Source: Anisakis pegreffii
Lineage: Eukaryota > Nematoda > Chromadorea > Rhabditida > Anisakidae
Assembly (NCBI GenBank): GCA_035041965.1
Contig: JAPYMA010000790.1
Coordinates: 1 to 64,000, forward strand
Reading direction: 5' to 3'
DNA length: 64,000 bases
In this document: one piece after another, positions 1 through 19,763 of the stretch
Numbering within the stretch: position 1 is the stretch's first letter
Layout of the letters: each line of letters begins with the position of its first letter
Made by a program: the position numbers and the translations under genes
Notes under the pieces: generated by a model
What the model saw: the letters and a program-made list of their open reading frames with translations, nothing else
Database searches by the model: none
What the model was told of the DNA's origin: nothing

Positions 1-2946
1 ATCTAGTCGAATAGGAAGATATTCATAACAAATGTTAGTGTTATTGGTTGGCACAAATTGAAAGGAGTTTCCTGGAATTGGAACACAAGGCCATACTTCA
101 AGTACAGAAGTCGCAAACCTCGCATGTATATCTGAGTTGTTGAGGAGTGCTCTGGCGGCAATTGTTGGATTGGCAGCTATCGATGCGATGAGTTGCTGAA
201 ATAACCTATCGACTGTGTTGCAAACATTGAGAAGGGCATGCTGAAACGAAAATGTTAGGGCTTGAACCAAGCCAGTTTCTAGTGCCTGTAGCTGGGAAGC
301 TAATTGGTTCGTCATGACAGCACCTGTAATCGAAGCTAAGTCTCTACTACGTCTCGATCTCCCGTAGTATTTCGCCAATTCCTGCGCTTTAACAGCATAT
401 CCTTGATCTGTAAGGACTAACGTATCTTTGCAATTTTCAAAAGAGGTAAAATTCTGCGGCAATGATATAGCAAATTCTTTTGAATCCGCTATCCAGATAT
501 TGCCGAAAAGCTGTCCTTGCCACTTCGCAAATTGCACGAAACGGCACTGTTCTTCTTGATTGGGTTGCCATATCAATGTAGATTTATCTCTTAATTGGCA
601 ATTCCCTTCATGATATTCACATCCTTCCATTATCCCAACTGGAGACTGTAATTCAACATTATCAAATTTTACAGTTACATAGGTTTCAAATAAAAAACAA
701 TTGGTTGCCGTAATGTGTTTTTCTGAAAAGCTTCCAATAATAGGATAAGGAAATTCAAAATTTAATGAATTCTCGGTTTGGTATATTTCACCTTTTAATA
801 CCAAAGGGCCATAATCACATTGCTTATGGTGCAAGATATTTTTGCATTCGGCAACTGAGATTGGTAGTAAGTCCGTTACAGAACGGCTAAATTTATCATT
901 CAAGAGATTAGTATAATAATAAGTTGTCTTACGAACGACACGGCATACGTACGCCTTTGTATTGTACATAATGGTGTTAGGTCTGTATAGAGTGAATGTT
1001 ACATTTTTGATTTCACTTTGCTGCGTCGTCTTCAATTTGGGACAAAGAAATGCATTATCCACTTCCCAAAACATTCTAGCATGATCCGTCTGACAAAGAA
1101 GCGGCAATGATGGAATGGAATGCGGTTTGCTGCAACTTGCAACTGATGCGGCTTGCGATAAGCCAACGGTTGCAATAATAAGACATAGCATGAGATAAGC
1201 GAAATACGGCATAATTTTTGAAACATAGTCCGATATGTAAGATGAGAAATGATATTGTGATCCATAACTGAATCTGTTTAAACCGCTTGAAGACAGAATA
1301 GACAACGAGCAAATGTTAGGCGTCGCACTATCATGCGGATATGCCAATCTCGCTAACCTTTCATTTTGTTCCAACAAACGCTGATTCTGTTGTTCAGTTC
1401 TCTGAAGCCGATCCTGAAGCTCAGCGACGCTGATCGCACTGCACTGCCGATCATGAGAATTGCGACTGACCGGACTAACACTATTTCTTGACGGGTAGGT
1501 AGGAAAGTTATTCCCACCATAAGAATTGCCATTGCCGTTAAAACGCTGGGTTGGTTCAAAAGATGAAGGGTAATTGTTCATTTTCTGTTGAGAATACGGC
1601 AGCCTTGGCTGGAGATCGCGAGGGGGAAGCCTCTTGAAACAATTGTAGGCCAAATGTCCAGTCTTACCACAATATGAGCAGTAAGGTCTGGTATCGTAAT
1701 TTCTTTCATATCTCCTGAGTTGTTTCGAAATATTTTTGTCATAATATTGGCCATACCTGTTGTTGTAATTTGTTGTTGATGGCTTATTATAACGTTGATT
1801 AGGAAAGGATTGTGGATTATGAAAAGATTGTTGATATCTGAAATCAGCTGAAGCAGTATAATTAGAATTGTTAGCAGGGGAAGAACTATTGAGTCTATTG
1901 GGATTTTTAATTGCTAAAATGTCTTTTATTTCTTGCGTCAGTTTGTTCAATTCGAATAAAGAGTGAGAGACATCATCAGCAAGAAATATATGATTAGTTT
2001 CATTCTTAGATGTTTTCGGTTGAACCGTTTGTGAAGTAATTCTCGCGTTGAGGAGGTTCTCAATATGTAAAGCTTTTACATGAGCTTCCTCAAACGTAGA
2101 TGGTTCTGCCGCTTTTACATGAAAAGATATATCAGGTAACAATCCGTCAAGAAAATGATCCATCAAAGTTTCTTTGTAAGTATTTTCATTGAGACCAACT
2201 GTGGCGGCTCTGACTGCCTGTCTGAGTCTTTCTGTGAATACATTAACTGACTCACCATTTGTTTGTTTGCAAGCGAGTAACGTCTGTCTCGCGATATTTC
2301 GCATCTTCGGAGATTCAAATAATGCGCGTAACTTATTGATAATTTGTTCAAAATTTTGTTTGACTTCAGGGCTAAAGGTTTCATACTCTTCACGCGCAAG
2401 CCCATCAAGGAAAAATTTTATTTTTTGCGCTTTTTGGCTGTCCGTCCAAGGAACGGTTTGCGCGTCTGCATAATCATTAAATTTGCGCAGCCATAGAGAG
2501 AAAGGAATCTCTCCCTCTCCAGTAAAAGATGATATTCTAATAGAAGCTAAATGTAGATCTGAAGAGAGTGTATTAATATTGTGAGAAGCATTGTAAGGCC
2601 CCCTACAGCGGGGCGAATCATCTAAGTCATTGTTGCTTAAGTCACTTTCTTTTTCTTCTTCTTCAATATCTATGGTCAATTGTTGCTTACACTCATGAAT
2701 TCCTAATTTCTCATCAACCTGATTTATTCTATTAGATATAGTCTTAAAACTTTCGTTTATTTCTCTACATAGCCGTCCATTATTGCTTCTTAAGTTGATT
2801 AAATCTCTATTTATTACTCTAATATCTCTCTTCACATTGCTCTCAAATTTTTGCAGTTTCTCACATAAATTCTTCATAGATGCAAATGTAACAATATCAC
2901 TACTATCATAATTATTAAATTCTTTGTCTGAAAATATTGTATCCAT
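1..2946 (-). CDS. Gag-Env fused open frame of an LTR retroelement (3' truncated by window edge)
   Basis: One uninterrupted frame of 982 codons runs from the ATG at 2946 to the window edge without a stop. Residues ~1-130 are a coiled-coil, acidic leader. Residues ~135-330 look like a Ty3-type retrotransposon capsid, with a W-x2-F start and an 'F.ERLRQAV' segment. A CCHC zinc knuckle (C-x2-C-x4-H-x4-C) lies near 1639-1680. A short coiled coil follows (~1370-1440), then a hydrophobic signal/anchor stretch near 1150-1220. The remainder is a Cys- and Asn-rich ectodomain with a basic furin-like site (~340-363) followed by an Ala/Leu-rich helix resembling a fusion segment. That order suggests Gag followed directly by an Env-like glycoprotein. 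Protease, reverse transcriptase and integrase, expected between them, are absent. The Env family is not assigned. The C-terminus lies beyond position 1. Confidence 0.8.
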   Translation of the reverse strand, partial: MDTIFSDKEFNNYDSSDIVTFASMKNLCEKLQKFESNVKRDIRVINRDLINLRSNNGRLCREINESFKTISNRINQVDEKLGIHECKQQLTIDIEEEEKESDLSNNDLDDSPRCRGPYNASHNINTLSSDLHLASIRISSFTGEGEIPFSLWLRKFNDYADAQTVPWTDSQKAQKIKFFLDGLAREEYETFSPEVKQNFEQIINKLRALFESPKMRNIARQTLLACKQTNGESVNVFTERLRQAVRAATVGLNENTYKETLMDHFLDGLLPDISFHVKAAEPSTFEEAHVKALHIENLLNARITSQTVQPKTSKNETNHIFLADDVSHSLFELNKLTQEIKDILAIKNPNRLNSSSPANNSNYTASADFRYQQSFHNPQSFPNQRYNKPSTTNYNNRYGQYYDKNISKQLRRYERNYDTRPYCSYCGKTGHLAYNCFKRLPPRDLQPRLPYSQQKMNNYPSSFEPTQRFNGNGNSYGGNNFPTYPSRNSVSPVSRNSHDRQCSAISVAELQDRLQRTEQQNQRLLEQNERLARLAYPHDSATPNICSLSILSSSGLNRFSYGSQYHFSSYISDYVSKIMPYFAYLMLCLIIATVGLSQAASVASCSKPHSIPSLPLLCQTDHARMFWEVDNAFLCPKLKTTQQSEIKNVTFTLYRPNTIMYNTKAYVCRVVRKTTYYYTNLLNDKFSRSVTDLLPISVAECKNILHHKQCDYGPLVLKGEIYQTENSLNFEFPYPIIGSFSEKHITATNCFLFETYVTVKFDNVELQSPVGIMEGCEYHEGNCQLRDKSTLIWQPNQEEQCRFVQFAKWQGQLFGNIWIADSKEFAISLPQNFTSFENCKDTLVLTDQGYAVKAQELAKYYGRSRRSRDLASITGAVMTNQLASQLQALETGLVQALTFSFQHALLNVCNTVDRLFQQLIASIAANPTIAARALLNNSDIHARFATSVLEVWPCVPIPGNSFQFVPTNNTNICYEYLPIRLD

Positions 2947-3009
2947 TTTTCAATATAATAATAATATAATGACTTACTTTGTTTGCTGCCGACAATTCGC
3001 AGTCGCTGC

Positions 3010-3700
3010 TACCAGTTAAAATGATGAATGTCGGTGGATATACAACTGAGAATTTAATATAGGATTTATTATCAAGTACAGTGGAAGCGTGAATATGATT
3101 CAACGATACAATGATTCTGACAATATATTCTTTCAACAATACAATATAGTCGGCAGCAATTGTTAAAGGACCTACTTAGGCCCACACAACAATTATTTTC
3201 TTCACAGAATATATTCTTGATTAATACAATTAATACGAATTTTGGAATACTGCTTCTGACGGCTTCAATATGATCTGATACACTGATAGGACATTGGACT
3301 TGAGACTTGAATTACTGGCTGACACACTGACGGAATGAATTGACTAATTGACTGATTAACCGACCGACCGACCACGTTCCTTCGCGCTCTGCCTTTAAGT
3401 ACCCATTCTTGACTTCCGACCTGTAATAGATTTTCTCACAATATTTTGTTGCTGCTTGGGATTTGTCTGTGGGAATCTTTTGCCATTGAGATTTGACTTG
3501 AAGATATCAATCGTTCTGTTTGGGTTATATCTGAAATTCTTCAGATTTATATTTTATGTTTTGAGAATGATATTCGATGTTGTCACATTTTTGAGTTATA
3601 TCTGAAATTCCTTAGATTTCATATTTTATATTTTGAGAATATTAATCGACTTGGTTACAGTAATATTAATTTTTCGAGTTTGTTTTCCTGCCATATGCAT
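3010..3700 (-). repeat. Probable 5' LTR and leader of the Gag-Env element
   Basis: This stretch lies just 5' of the Gag ATG on the minus strand. Near 3002-3019 the minus strand reads TGGTAGCAGCGACTG, a primer-binding-site-like string beginning with TGG, as expected for pairing to a tRNA 3' CCA end. The tRNA was not identified. Further upstream are a TTAAAG TATA-like box (~3391-3400), a short CCGA tandem (~3358-3373) and an AT-rich duplicated segment (3521-3655) that could be U3. The matching 3' LTR would be outside the window, so the boundaries are guesses. Confidence 0.4.
3521..3655. repeat. Direct duplication, ~62 bp x 2, period 70 bp
   Basis: The segment beginning GGTTATATCTGAAATTC at 3521 recurs at 3591 with a few substitutions and small indels. 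Both copies contain a 'CATATTTTATRTTTTGAGAAT'-like core. It lies where the U3 region of the LTR should be. Duplicated U3 blocks often act as enhancers in LTR elements; that role is inferred here. Confidence 0.7.
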
Positions 3701-5223
3701 TCATATATCATTTGCAACCAAACAAAATTGTAAAAGACCACCCAAAATGCGATGAATGTACTAATTTAGCGCTTACCAAGTCTTACAAGGCATAGTCACA
3801 AAATTACCGGAATGAAACATTACCTGGATTGGCAAGCAGGCTATCAAGCGTTTGTAATGTTGATGATGACAATGTTCGCGTTTCCGTGCACTTTGTTTTA
3901 GCCGTGGAATGAACATATATTATATTATCTTGTAGTGCTTACATATCTGGTAGGTCGTCTGAAGTTTCGCGTATCAAACGAGCGATCCATGAAGCCAGTG
4001 AACAACAGTTAAGTGTATTTGATTCGATTGATGAGGGTTGAACTAGCATAACACTACTTATTGAGAGCGGAAATGTTCGAAATGAATGCATGAATTCAAT
4101 TCTGTTTTCGCTTTTTCATTGCTGCTGTTTGTTAAAACAAATTTTCATCATCATAACTTACAAACTTCAATATTGTGTTGCTGTTCAAAAGAATTATCAC
4201 ATCAACTGTTTAGCCGAAAATTTTTTTTCTACCAGCAAAAAACTTTTCTAAAAATGTTTCAGTGACAATCTGAATTCATTTCACACGATATATCTCATTT
4301 CAACTTTCAAGCGATGACAATGAGAGCGATGCTATGAAAAGTTACAAGCGAGCCAAAATGTTAGACAACAACAAAAAAAGTGAAAGAATCTTTCCGGTAA
4401 TTTTTTCATTCATACCGCAGCGTGAATGAACTGAAATTCACTGGCTCACAAATTAAACATGTGGGTATTATTTTTTTCGAGCTGAAATGGAGTGTGCAAA
4501 AAAAAATAAGTTGTCACTGTTGTTGGTTATCTGAATGTTTCAACACTATAGATCAATGATAATTTCAATGATAAGGAGTGTAATTTTTTTATAGAATGCT
4601 ATCTGAATAATTTTCTTACAATGCTTGAGCATTGTAAAATTTAACTGCATATTACTTCGATTGGTTGAGACAAATATTTTTATCATTAGTGGTGTAACTG
4701 TATATTGATTATCGATGATCATTTAATTTCTTATCAATAGCACCACAAATAAGACTCCCTACCCAGTCTAATTTGTGTACTTATTCCATTGTTTATCCTG
4801 TCATCAACTTGGTTACTCTTCACCGTTCAGTTACTCGCTTTAAAATGTTTTGCCTACTACTCAAACGTTCCTTTTTCGGTTCCCACTGTAAATAACAACA
4901 ATTGTCACCAATTTAAAAACTATTGCTATTGTCATTACATTGATTGTTGATAATCTAACAACTATTACTACATTATCACGAGAACAATATTTGTTGTTTC
5001 AGAATCGTTGAAACATTTTGTTCTCAATGTTCCTTTTCTTGATAAATTGCTTCACAAAAATGCCAAAATCAGTGTAGAATTTTGAAGAAATAAAAACATG
5101 ACAAAATATCAGTAATCGTTTCTTCAATTCGAAATTCAAGTACTGTAAACTTGTAGATCTCAGTAAGACAACATCAACTGAGGAAAGAATCTTGGAAATT
5201 GTTTAACGATCAAATAAAGTACA
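3701..5223. other. Intergenic, no gene seen
   Basis: AT-rich sequence with frequent stops in all frames. It separates the retroelement from the ABC transporter ATG. I see no conserved coding, RNA or repeat signature. The promoter and any trans-splice acceptor for the transporter would be in the right part, but none can be named with confidence. Confidence 0.5.
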
Positions 5224-12986
<7,763 letters not shown>

Positions 12987-13302
12987 TCACTTCAAATAAT
13001 ACCTTATGCAGTAACGTTCCAGTCGATTTCTTAATGATTCGCCGATTAGCGTTCAACAGTCACCATACTTTAGAAAATTTGTTGTTTCTTACTTTACTGT
13101 TGTTTTCTTTTATTTGCGCAATTTTGTTTTATTGTTTTTGAATTTCCAAACCTTCGTCATTTATTCAGTTCATTCGTTTGTTCGTTTCATTAGAGAATGT
13201 AGTTCGATAAAATTCTTGAATATAATCACCGTAAAAAAACAAACAAATACACAAGCAGAAATGTTACACGTCATGAACACTATTGTTTTCTTTGCGAAAA
13301 CC

Positions 13303-13308
13303 AATAAA
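13303..13308 (+). terminator. Candidate poly(A) signal of the transporter gene
   Basis: AATAAA about 320 bp past the transporter stop codon. It is the first canonical hexamer I noticed downstream. Cleavage here is inferred only. Confidence 0.3.
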
Positions 13309-13794
13309 CACGTGAGCTGATAGAGAACGACACACATTTATAAAACTGTCTATAATTCTTGAATGGTCAAATAATGTTAGCAAAAAAAAGAAAAAGCAGC
13401 ATGCCCCCAAAATATCGGGTCTGATAATCTTTTTATGCGAATTCAAACAACGCTTGGATAATGAATATAATGACTTTATGAGGAATTTGTATCGCAACTG
13501 CAACAAAAACTACTAGGAATGAATTAATTGCAGCAGAAAAGTGGATTATTATTCTGACCATCTTGAAATGGATGAATTTATGACTGAAGAATAAGATAAC
13601 GTCAAATTTTCGTCCACCAAATGAAATCGCCTTAAAACACTCCATGGATCGAAGCAGTACAGCTATTATGAAGCAATACTATCGGAACTATCTACGTGAA
13701 TCCACGATAACGAAGATAAACTGCGTGAAGCATTTTTTCCTTTAGAATGAGGAACTCATAATAGTTATTCAGCAGACTGCTGGGTCATTGATAG

Positions 13795-14290
13795 GGTTTG
13801 CAAAACCCCGACGTTTCTTCAATCCCAGGATCAAAAATCGATCCCGGGGTTAAATCCCGATAGTTCATTAAGCAGGAACCGATATGTTCTCAAAATTTCG
13901 GTGACTCTCTCTTACTCTTGGTTCTTATTTAAAAATGTGATTATCTCTGTCAGTCTACATAGAAATGCATCCAGATGATCGCGATATAAACCCATGAAGA
14001 GCAGAATAATCAGTTGAATATTCAATGAAATGCTATGTAAAAGTTCATCGAGCTGTCGTTGATCATGTCATTCGTCCAACTTGCGTCTATTTCCTTGACT
14101 ATTCATCAATGATAGGCGGCAAACAACAAGGATGACTGCATATGAATGAGGTGGTAATGATTAAGACTTGCTTCAAGATGGACGCACTATTAAAATTAAT
14201 ACAGATTGGCCTGCTTTATCAAATCCCGACGTCCCAGGATTTTTCAAAACTTAAATCCCGAGATCGGGTTCAGAACTGAAATCCCGGGAT
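13795..14290. repeat. GGGAT/ATCCC-rich dispersed repeat block
   Basis: Repeated words such as AATCCCGACGT, ATCCCGGGRT and CCCAGGAT recur at 13797-13870 and 14215-14295. Similar words, partly reverse-complemented, appear at 28700-28875. They stand out from the AT-rich background. A decayed transposon family is possible but unproven. Confidence 0.4.
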
Positions 14291-14554
14291 ACCGTGCAAA
14301 TCCAAGTCATAGAATAGTTTGCACGCCAGTAACGAATAGAAAAGGGTGTTGCGAACGACTGAAGTTCAAGAATGACAGATGTGTGTCGCTGGAATATGGC
14401 TGCAGAAAGCGATTGATTGGCTACATGTAAATCGCGTTTTCGTCTCACAGCCTGCCTATCCACGGCTGCGATTCACAAAACTCAACAAAACAAATCATTC
14501 GTGCAAATGCAAAAACCGAAGAGTTCGGATATAAGAGAATAAACTGTACTGATA

Positions 14555-14907
14555 ATGATAGCGAGAGAAATTTGTTATTCGAGTACTGAGCGGTTGGTTT
14601 GTAAAGTGTTTATCGTTATTATGATAGTTTACTGGATTGGTATCTGTCTGTGCTTAATTATGCAAAATACTGATGGCAACGGGCATTCATCATTTATAGC
14701 ACTGTTGAATACATCAATTTCAATGCATATGTTCGGTTATATTAACTGCTTAGTACTAATCTCGAAAAATTACTGGTTTAATGCTGCTGATTGTTTTAAA
14801 GAGCTACCCTCAGCGATCACTGGACGCATGTTCAACCGATCACACGGAATGTATTTTCAACCTCATTTTAAGTCCCTCTACCTAGAAATCATTGAGCAAT
14901 ACAAGTG
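14555..14907 (+). other. Orphan open stretch of 117 codons, possible exon
   Basis: Open from an ATG and ending close to a good splice donor (AA|GTGAGT near 14905). The translation has two hydrophobic segments near residues 18-38 and 47-70 and several Cys. I recognise no family and see no convincing downstream exon before the ENPP gene on the other strand. It could be a membrane-protein gene fragment or chance. Confidence 0.18.
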
Positions 14908-15413
14908 AGTAGCCCAAAACCTCTTTGCTCGCCAAATCAGTGATCAGAGTTAAAATTTCATGAAGATCCCCAACACTATTATCGTTAGCTGCGCGGAAAG
15001 AAGAATGCCAAAGAAGGAAAAACGTGATACTGATGGTAACAGAGAGGCATAAACTCACAATGAGTTGTAAATGCTCATCAAATAAATTAATAATACCATT
15101 GATAAACATACAAAACCACTTTTAAAAGGCGTAAATGATAATCACACAGCAATCTGGGAACAGTTGATAAAATCGGGATGATTTTGAAGCGGTTAAAGGA
15201 AAATAAAAATAATAATAACATAGATAATAACAAAAAAAACAGTGATAACATCAACCAATCAAGACAATCATAATAATTACAATAGACTTAACAATGAAAC
15301 ACCAATACCCAAAAATGATGGATTCTATTAGACCTTATAAGGCATTTAGAATCGCGCAATAACAAACAACGAACAGTCTCGGTTGGTCGGTGCAATCAAC
15401 TGAATATCATTTA

Positions 15414-18400
15414 CTACAGCTCATCTTCACTACTGTAATTCCGACCTTGAGTAGCAAAATATTTTTTAAACTCATCGAATTCTCGTTTTCGAGAACGATT
15501 TCTGGTCGACGAATCATTCAAGGACTGATAACGGCAATTGTTTGATGACGGTAACAATAACATTCCGCATTTCTGTGAATCATGCTGACTGTTTTGCTGG
15601 TTGCATCCACAGTAACCACTCAAACAACAAAGTGTCAGGCAGAATACAGTCAGTAAAGATGTTGGCACAAAGACTGTCATGAATAAAGTGAAGAACTGAA
15701 AATAAATCATTTGAATGTAAAGAAAAACAAAAAGTGGTGGAAATGAAAGAGCTTACCGTACTGAAAACAATCGGTTGAAGTATGGCAGATTGTGATAGGA
15801 AGCGCGATGACGATGAGCTGCTCATTAAGGGTTGTGCTTGTATGGGGGATTGCGACTGCAACGCCATTCTCAGATTCGATAACGAACCATTGTTCGGCGA
15901 TTCCTTTATGCGCAACACGTGACACATTAACGCGTATAAATCTATATTGTTGGCTACTGTTTGCACCTCAACAAAAATTATTGCCATGAATCGAGAGGCG
16001 ATCCTGGTATAACAACAGTTAAGATGACACTATAACCCTGCTTCTTCAGAATATATAACAACAGTTAAGATGACACTATAACCCTGCTTCTTCAGAATAT
16101 ATAACAACAGTTAAGATGACACTATAACCCTGCTTCTTCAGAATATATAACAACAGTTAAGATGACACTATAACCCTGCTTCAAAGTATAATACAACATA
16201 TAACATCTTTAAATTATCTTTTTGCAAATAACACTTTCATGATGGTAAAAAATACTTAGCACCAACTGCTTTATATATACTTTCATTTTGAATATGAACA
16301 ACACATCGGAAAGGAACATACAATATCCATCATAAATAACAATTAGATTATATTATAAAAGAAGCTCAATGAAAATCATACTTGCAGCTTTTCAGCAAAC
16401 GCTGGTCCTTTCATGACTAATATGGCCCGCATTTCTTCTTTATCTGGGTCCATACCATGAGTTGACTTATTGAACTTCGTTATATTGTGAGCGATTAAAT
16501 CGAAGAGTTCCTGAACAAAAGGCAATAATGAATGTCAATTTTGTAACGACATAAATAAAAATATCTGCAGCAAAATTTCACTGAAGATAATTTTGAGCGT
16601 CAAAATTTCATAAGAAACGAAATAGTTTCTTAACCGGTGGACAATCAGTTAATATCGCAGAACCAATATGTGGCTCCAATATTATATCGCCAACTCGCGG
16701 TGACTTCTTGTAGCCGTAACGTGACGGGAAATCCTGAAGAAAATATTTGGTTATATATGGCAATAATGATTCAAATAAAACTAATACTTTTAGAGATTCT
16801 TGACAAAATTTAATTTATTCATGAAATTCCATATTAACCCTCTATAATAAAACTTTAAAAAAAGAAAATGGATCACCTAATAAAAATAAGTAATAAAAAC
16901 GCTACAACGAAAATCTTTCGAAACTAGCTGAAGAATCAAACCTCTTTATAATAGATATTAACTTTATAATTCCCATACTCTATGGCCTTCTTCAGTTTTT
17001 CGTAAACTTCTTTTCGCAAGTTTTGGTCATTTATATACAACATGTTATCACCAACTTTCATATCTTTCGTTATATTCACGAACGAAGATATACAAAAAAC
17101 ATTTCGAGGGCTCGTTATCTACAAATTCACATCATAAACAAACAAATAAACAAATGAATGGAATATATAAAATCAACCAATTCATATACATGCACTCATC
17201 TTTTTATATACACCTGCTTAACTATTCATAAACACAAATGTGAATCTACATAAATGATTTGTAAAAAATAAACAGCACACCTCAGCATGGCCATGATCGG
17301 CTGTTAAAATAATATTCAAACGATCTGTCAATTCCTCATTTTGTTCAACCGTTTCAACGACGTAACGTATCAATGAATCCAATTCACTCAACTTTTTCTT
17401 TAATTCACCATTATAGAAACCATGCGAATGTAAGGTTTGATCAGGTTCAGAAAGATACCTAGATAACAGTATGTAACAGAATAAATTACGCAAACATAAG
17501 AACATCATTTTGTGGGGCAGGTCTACAAGTAGGATCCAGTCGTGAACTTTTCTCACTACTATGCATAGTTTCTCTAAAAAAGACTCCATTTTTATGGATG
17601 TGTTCTGTGATTTTCAGCCTTCTGTCGGAACAACAGTAGAAATGACACGATGATAGGAACATCGCTTGCTGTGGACGTAGATTCTGAAGAGGAGTTCCGT
17701 TTACCGCTCATCGTTGTCGTACTATTATAGCAGTGCTCCCAGCGTTCGGGTGCTTCATTATCCCTTTCGATAGTCTGACAGGTTGTCATCACTCCACCCT
17801 CCCCTCCCCTCGCTACAGTAACTCACTATTTGCATAACTCACTGTTTTAGGTAAATCCCTAAATTACCTAAAAATGGGTAATTCCCCCTCCCCTATGAGG
17901 TCCTATAGTATAGGAAACATCTTACGTGACAAACTACCGACATTTCATCTAAACATACACCTCTGGTAAACATTAACAGATCGTTTATTTTTTGTTTTGT
18001 CTGCCGCTCTCTTCATTACGCATAGTTTTCTCACACTCTCTACTCAGATCGCGCGCTTTATCAGAGTGCATTTCCCGAAGTTTGGAATGGAACAGTAAAC
18101 AAATTTCAATTATGTACCTCGCATGTTTAATTGCTTTTCACAGAATATATCCGACTGCATTTATTCTTCAGGTTCCTTGAGAATGAAAAGTCAACTTTTT
18201 TCATACACTGAAATTCACGCATTTTGGCCATTTCTCGAACTTGGATGTTCACTCGCAAAAAAGTGCATATAGTGGTGAAAAAAGTTCACTTGCAGATTCT
18301 ATGCACAAAACTGCCCCAGAAAAATGACACTCTCATTTTTGTATAAATTTTTTTGTTGCACGACGCAACCAACTGTCAATAATGAATATAATATTAATAA

Positions 18401-19763
18401 TAACAATGGTAATAATAATAGAACGAACAATAGTGTCGATAATAATTATTACTAGCATTCTCATCAATTACAATTAGAATGAAAAATGCAGAATTCCATA
18501 TTTTCATATTTCGTTCTACAACAATATCAGAAATTAATTCACAGTAAGAATTTAGATTTAGCAATTTGATTTACCAAGCAGCAAAATTCAGTGGATCCTT
18601 GGAACGCGTGAATAATGCAATGATTTCATCAAAGTCCTGCATCCATCCAGATAGATTTTTATGACCATTCCATGTTCTAAATCAACATCATTATGATAAA
18701 AGAAAATAACAAATGATCAATCGTAAATAATTGTGATGTCCAACACGGAATATTATAACAATATCTGCTCAGTTATTTACACTCGAATCATTTCCAGTAA
18801 TCAGCTATAAATTCTATTTACAATAAAGATTACGTAATAACTACTTAAATATTGTAGGTTGATGTGGTTCACTTTGCCAAAAAGCATCACCAGCTGGCCA
18901 ATAAATTGCTGCTGAAAATCGACTCGACTGATCGGCACGTTCATTTGATAACCATATTGGTTCACCATTGTAAAAATGCTCATTTAAAGAAGCATTTACA
19001 ATACCTTCCGTTGAAGTCGAGTTAAATATATCGTAACTGAAACCTGATTTCATTTAGCTGGTAACAGTAATAACAACAATTATTATTATTGATAATATTA
19101 TTATCATTAATATTATTACTGCTACTGCTACTATCAATACTCGATAATTCGCATGATTTGATAAACTCACTATTCATCAGACGAAGGATCATAAAATTGG
19201 TTCGCAACAATTCCATGGAATTCCTCTAATCTACCAGTTGCAATAGATACATGATTTGGTGCCGTATAAGTTAAATACTGCGGACGAACTCCATTCATAA
19301 AATAAACACCTTGAAATTAATATTTTTCAATGTTTATTCGTGACTACTAATCAGTATTACTCGTTGTATCCTTAAAACCATCTCGTTACATCATAAACAA
19401 TTCATAATTGCACTACGGTTGCTGTCATCATTTTTAGAATCCACAAGTATGAGAGTATTCTAAGGCGATGGTAAGTTGCATCAATAGTTGGAAGGGTAAA
19501 GGGAAGACCTCAATATGAATTTTCGTCGTAATAATAAATTGTGAGAAGCGAATGGAAGAATGAAACAAAAAGAGGAGACCTTGTTGAGCAAACTGCCAAA
19601 TGCTTGGAACCGTTGAGGAATTTAACAGATCGTTTCTGAATCCATCGAGCGAGATCAATAATAACAGTGGATTTCTGTTCAACGATACGACAAACGTGCA
19701 CAAATACTTCAAGACGATGAATAATAACAAATGTGAACGATTTATTGTTCCATACCTTGACAT
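15414..19763 (-). CDS. ENPP-type ectonucleotide pyrophosphatase/phosphodiesterase, type I membrane protein
   Basis: Ten exons (in coding order): 19763-19580, 19309-19171, 19036-18845, 18676-18575, 17458-17281, 17118-16942, 16733-16635, 16510-16382, 15966-15757, 15695-15414. They make one 563-aa frame. An N-terminal signal peptide (~10-28) precedes the phosphodiesterase domain. All seven family metal/nucleophile positions can be placed: Asp40 ('SLDGF'), nucleophile Thr77 ('TAPNH'), Asp212 and His216 ('EPDQTLHSHG'), Asp260-His261 and His375 ('THGMDPD'). The usual SDHGM is ADHGH here. A C-terminal membrane segment (~471-495) with a short Ser/Arg-rich cytosolic tail resembles the ENPP4/5 layout rather than ENPP1-3. 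No somatomedin-B or nuclease-like domain is seen. The family hydrolyses nucleotides or phospholipid esters at the cell surface; the substrate here is unknown. Exon 9 starts at GTG 15966 to keep phase. Confidence 0.92.
16010..16183. repeat. 46-bp minisatellite, about 4 copies
   Basis: The unit ATAACAACAGTTAAGATGAC plus 26 further bases repeats at a constant 46-bp step (the AAGATGACAC word falls at 16021, 16067, 16113 and 16159). The copies are almost identical. It sits in the ENPP intron just upstream of exon 9 in the direction of transcription. Confidence 0.92.

Larger units (their letters stand above)
12987..15413. other. Intergenic between convergent ABC and ENPP genes
   Basis: Contains the transporter 3' UTR and a low-copy block rich in GGGATCCC/TCCCGGGAT words (13795-14290). 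A plus-strand open stretch (14555-14907) is listed separately. The minus strand has two short hydrophobic open stretches (13433-13645 and 14882-15109) that I do not recognise. Confidence 0.5.
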
